A stretch of DNA of 12,473 nt from JBHHZI01 sp046757965. Its GTDB lineage: Bacteria; Acidobacteriota; Polarisedimenticolia; SMYD01. The translations under genes and the position numbers were made by a program. Within the stretch, counting starts at the first letter, position 1. Each line of letters starts with the position of its first letter. Below the pieces are notes generated by a model. It did no database searches. It saw nothing but the letters and a program-made list of their open reading frames with translations, and was not told the DNA's origin. This document shows, piece by piece, positions 7,336 through 12,473 of this stretch. The stretch spans positions 1 to 12,473 of the forward strand of contig JBHHZI010000096.1 of the NCBI GenBank assembly GCA_046757965.1. Direction: 5' to 3'.

Positions 7336-7775
7336 ATGGCCAAGAAGGGACTGCTCGGCGAACTCGATGGTCTTCATCACCGGATGGAAAAAATGATGGA
7401 GACGGTCCTGCAACGCCACGGCCACCGCAACGCGGGCGCACGTACCGACTGGTGTCCCGCGGTGGATCTGTACGAGACGGACACCGAGGTCGTGGTTCTG
7501 CTCGACGTGGCCGGTATCGATCCGAAGAGTCTCGATGTGGTTCTCGAGGACGACATGCTTCGCGTGGTCGGGGCACGGTTCGAGCCGTCTCTGCGCCACG
7601 CCTGCAAGGCCCTGCACCACATGGAGATCGAATACGGACAGTTCGAACGCCTGCTGGCGGTCCCGTTCGACCTGGATGGCGATGCGGCCCGCGCCCGGCT
7701 GGACAACGGGTTTCTCGAGGTGCGGATCCCGAAGCGAGCCGCCGACCCACCCAGCAACGTGGAGGTGACGACATC

Positions 7776-7779
<4 letters not shown>
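7336..7779 (+). CDS. Hsp20/alpha-crystallin small heat-shock protein
   Basis: 147 residues. Small heat-shock proteins bind unfolding proteins without ATP and hold them for refolding or degradation. Residues 1-35 are a helical N-terminal arm. The alpha-crystallin domain spans about 38-133: PAVDLYETDTEVVVLLDVAG, DDMLRVVGAR, FERLLAVPFDLD, and the family signature ARLDNGFLEVRIPK. A V-E-V triplet (142-144) near the end corresponds to the I-x-I motif that docks on neighbouring subunits. The ATG at 7336 is preceded by GGAG with 9-nt spacing; 18 codons further upstream are open but overlap the promoter. The TGA overlaps the ATG of the next gene (ATGA), so this chaperone and the Lon protease are probably translated together, which suggests direct hand-over of clients. 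It is of the Hsp20/IbpA class, but I would not call it IbpA itself. Confidence 0.93.
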
Positions 7780-10340
<2,561 letters not shown>

Positions 10341-10370
10341 CGACCCGGTCTTGGGGGGCCGGTCCGCCGG

Positions 10371-11636
10371 TCAGTGCCCGGACCGGACCTCGGCGCGGGA
10401 GTCGAGCACGGCGCGGATCTCCGCCTCCGTCAGGACCCGGTTGCCACGCTTCGCCAGATCCAGGACGGCCTGGCAGGTCTCGGGATCCGCCGGCAGATGT
10501 CGCCGGGTCAGCCAGTAGACGACGTTGGACATGCCGCTCATGTGGGAGATGTCAATCTCCTGCTCGCGGCCGACCATGCCGGCGGGAACTCCCGAATAGA
10601 CCACATCGGCGAGGCGGCGATCGCCCTTCTTCTCCCCCTTGATCACCGCCGCGGCATGGACGCCCGTCGCCGTCCGGAACGCGTCCTTGCCGACCACCGG
10701 ATAGTTGTACGGAATGGGCACCTCGCATGCCGCTGAGATGGCCTGGCAGTAGTCCATCAGGGCCGTGAGGTCCTGATCGATGAGGCCCATGAGGCGCAGG
10801 TTGACCAGCAGTTGATCCATCGGCGTGTTGCCGACCCGCTCTCCGATTCCCAGGCCGCAGCCGTGAATGCGATCGGCGCCGGCTGCGTGGGCCGCGAAGG
10901 TCACCGGGATCGACAGGCCGCGGTCGTTGTGCCCGTGCCAGTCCACCAGGACCTCGGCTCCGCGACGGGCAACCATCGCCCGGGCCCATTCCACCAGGCG
11001 ACGCGCCCCCTCGGGCGTCGCGTGGCCGGCCGTGTCACACAGGCAGATCCGGTACGCCCCCCGGTCGATGGCCCGCAGGTAGAGATCCTCGATGGTCTCC
11101 GGCCGGGCGCGGGTGGTGTCCTCCGTCACCAGACAGGCCGGCAGATCGTGGCGGGTCGCGAAGTCGATCGATTCCTCCACGCAGCGGCGCATCATCTCGA
11201 TGTCCCAGCCCTCGACGGCCTGCCGGATCGGAGAGCTACCGATGAAGGCCATGACCTCCACGGGCATGCCCAGGTCCTCCGAGATCTGCGCGATCGGCTC
11301 GATGTCCCGCACCAGGGTCCGGGCCGCGCACGAGGCGCGGATGCGGAGCTGCTCGTCGCGAATGGTGGCGGCCAGAGCAGTGACGTCGGCCACCGCGCGC
11401 GGACCCGCTCCCGGCAGGCCGATATCGGCCCAGTGAATCCCCAGACGGTCCATCAGGCGCAGGATCGTCTTCTTCTCCTCGATGTCCGGATCTCTCACCG
11501 AGGGAGACTGGATGCCGTCGCGCAACGACTCGTCGTACAGCTCGACCGGCCGCAGATCGGTCGCCGGGTCGCCGGCGGCAACGTTCCAGTCGAAGAACAG
11601 ATCGCCGGAAGGGCCGGGTTCCTTGGCGGCACTCAT
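10371..11636 (-). CDS. DRE-TIM metallolyase, 2-isopropylmalate/homocitrate synthase-like
   Basis: 421 residues. The ATG at 11636 has AAGGAG 5 nt upstream, while the 11 in-frame codons before it have none. This is an HMGL-like TIM barrel. Members condense acetyl-CoA with a 2-oxo acid or cleave HMG-CoA, using a divalent metal. Signature 1 reads YDESLRDGIQSP (34-45), where synthases have D-T-T-L-R-D-G-E-Q. The metal pair is in DWHGHND (232-238), with His234 and His236. GCGLGIGERVGNTP (259-272) is the synthase-type GxGERxGN motif, and TGVHAAA (324-330) matches the SGIH segment. The regulatory domain of LeuA (about 120 residues) is absent, so leucine feedback of the usual kind is not expected. The product could be isopropylmalate, homocitrate, citramalate or Re-citrate. 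No other leucine or lysine genes flank it, so the substrate is unresolved. Confidence 0.82.
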   Translation of the reverse strand: MSAAKEPGPSGDLFFDWNVAAGDPATDLRPVELYDESLRDGIQSPSVRDPDIEEKKTILRLMDRLGIHWADIGLPGAGPRAVADVTALAATIRDEQLRIRASCAARTLVRDIEPIAQISEDLGMPVEVMAFIGSSPIRQAVEGWDIEMMRRCVEESIDFATRHDLPACLVTEDTTRARPETIEDLYLRAIDRGAYRICLCDTAGHATPEGARRLVEWARAMVARRGAEVLVDWHGHNDRGLSIPVTFAAHAAGADRIHGCGLGIGERVGNTPMDQLLVNLRLMGLIDQDLTALMDYCQAISAACEVPIPYNYPVVGKDAFRTATGVHAAAVIKGEKKGDRRLADVVYSGVPAGMVGREQEIDISHMSGMSNVVYWLTRRHLPADPETCQAVLDLAKRGNRVLTEAEIRAVLDSRAEVRSGH

Positions 11637-11667
11637 CGCGTCTCCTTTTCCGTCGCCGGACCCTCCC

Positions 11668-11676
11668 ATGCTACCA
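11668..11676 (-). promoter_or_regulatory. Possible extended -10 before the DRE-TIM gene
   Basis: TGG-TAGCAT (11676-11668) is an extended -10 with 4 of 6 matches, placed to give a leader of about 25 nt before the ATG at 11636. No recognisable -35 box lies upstream. The 141-bp gap to the RND gene stop suggests the gene may have its own promoter, but this candidate is weak. Confidence 0.25.
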
Positions 11677-11777
11677 CCCGGCCGCCGGCGGGCGTCCTCC
11701 GGCCTGCCGCCGCCGCGTCACCGGGAAACGGGCTCGACACGTTCACAGATGACCGCAGGACGGCGGCGGCTCGTCGA

Positions 11778-12473
11778 TCATCCGGCCGCGGGCACCGCCT
11801 CGCCGACCACCCGGTGCCGGATCTCCCGGCGCAGCCCGGCACTCCTCCAGACCATGTAGATGGCCGGAATGATGAGCAGCGTCAGGATGGTCGAGCTGAT
11901 CAGCCCCCCGACCATCGGGGCCGCGATGCGCTGCATGACCTGCGATCCGCTCTCGAAGACATTGCCGACCATCACCGGCAGCAGACCGATCACCGTGGTG
12001 GCGACGGTCATCAGCTTGGGCCGCACACGCAGCACGGCCCCCTCGAAGATGCCCTCGTAGAGGTCGGCCATCGTCTTCATGCGGCCCTCGCTTCGTCGAC
12101 GCTCGTAGACCTCGTCCAGATAGACCAGCATCACGATGCCCGTCTCGGATGCCAGGCCGGCGAGGGCGATGAATCCCACGCCCACCGCGATGCTCATGTT
12201 GTAGCCAAGAATGTACATGAGCCAGACACCGCCCACCAGGGCAAACGGGATGGCGAGGAGCACGATCATGACCTCGGTGAGGTTCTGGAAATGCACGTAG
12301 AGCAGGAAGAAGATGATGAGGAGAGTGAACGGAATCACCAGGAGAAGGCGCTGCTGGGCCCGCTGCATGTACTCGTACCGGCCACTCCACTTGATGCTGT
12401 ACCCCGCCGGCAACTCGACCTGCTCGTCAACAGCCTTTCGGGCGCGCTTCACATAGGTCGCCATGTCGACCTC
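11778..12473 (-). CDS. HME-RND efflux pump inner-membrane subunit, C-terminal 231 residues
   Basis: The frame is open to the right edge (codons for E-V-D precede M-A-T-Y-V), so the start and roughly three quarters of a ~1,040-residue protein lie outside. This is the end of a CusA/CzcA-type transporter, which uses the proton gradient to export metal cations across both membranes with a periplasmic adaptor and an outer-membrane channel. Hydrophobic segments include LLLVIPFTLLIIFFLLYVHF, VMIVLLAIPFALVGGVWLMY, VGVGFIALAGLASETGIVML, LMTVATTVIGLLPVM and ISSTILTLLIIPAIYMVW, fitting the last five helices. LPAGYSIKWSGRYEYMQRAQ is typical of the porter/TM8 junction in this family, and YLDEVYERRR begins the following cytoplasmic loop. 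The final ~25 residues are a charged cytoplasmic tail. Copper/silver versus zinc/cobalt/nickel cannot be decided from this part. Adaptor and channel genes would be expected upstream, beyond the window. Confidence 0.9.
   Translation of the reverse strand, partial: EVDMATYVKRARKAVDEQVELPAGYSIKWSGRYEYMQRAQQRLLLVIPFTLLIIFFLLYVHFQNLTEVMIVLLAIPFALVGGVWLMYILGYNMSIAVGVGFIALAGLASETGIVMLVYLDEVYERRRSEGRMKTMADLYEGIFEGAVLRVRPKLMTVATTVIGLLPVMVGNVFESGSQVMQRIAAPMVGGLISSTILTLLIIPAIYMVWRSAGLRREIRHRVVGEAVPAAG

Noticed and set aside
10341..10370. Terminator between the convergent second lon and DRE-TIM genes
   Set aside because: The 30-bp gap has GC-rich short repeats (CCGG) but no stem longer than about 4 bp and no T-run.
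10371..11636. Assignment as leuA
   Set aside because: The regulatory domain is absent, the signature has Ile for Glu, and no leucine genes are adjacent, so a specific symbol is not supported.

Overview
The window reads as chromosomal DNA from a GC-rich Gram-negative bacterium. The Gram-negative reading rests on an RND pump subunit and an exported lytic transglycosylase. An endonuclease-type MutL, two Lon proteases and a PATAN/TPR protein recall Myxococcota or Acidobacteriota-like lineages. That placement is inference; no rRNA or lineage-specific marker is present. I see no insertion sequence, integrase, tRNA, rRNA or CRISPR array. Most of the region is core housekeeping rather than accessory DNA.

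Layout. Positions 1-7208 are five genes read leftwards. In transcription order they are mutL (5448-7208), a lytic transglycosylase (4724-5377), a first Lon protease (2088-4559), a PATAN + J-like + TPR protein (503-1972, TTG start), and a YceD/DUF177 protein (1-383, cut by the left edge). The last has its own strong sigma70-type promoter and probably opens an rpmF-type operon beyond the window. A divergent gap at 7209-7335 separates mutL from a rightward pair, an Hsp20 small heat-shock protein (7336-7779) and a second Lon protease (7776-10340), joined by an ATGA stop/start overlap. Two leftward genes follow: a DRE-TIM metallolyase of the isopropylmalate/homocitrate-synthase type (10371-11636), and the C-terminal end of an HME-RND efflux pump (11778-12473, cut by the right edge).

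How the genes fit together. Protein quality control is the common theme: an Hsp20 holdase coupled to an ATP-dependent protease, a second full-length Lon about 3.2 kb away on the other strand, and beside it a TPR protein with a J-like segment that lacks HPD. Both Lons keep the Walker motifs and the Ser-Lys dyad, but their tails differ sharply: the coupled one ends in about 50 strongly basic residues, the other in a Pro/Ala/His-rich tail. Other points are a predicted leaderless transcript for the transglycosylase, altered residues in MutL endonuclease motifs, and a DGIQ variant of the DRE-TIM signature. No gap exceeds 300 bases. I do not see clear evidence of a wholly new defence or mobile system.
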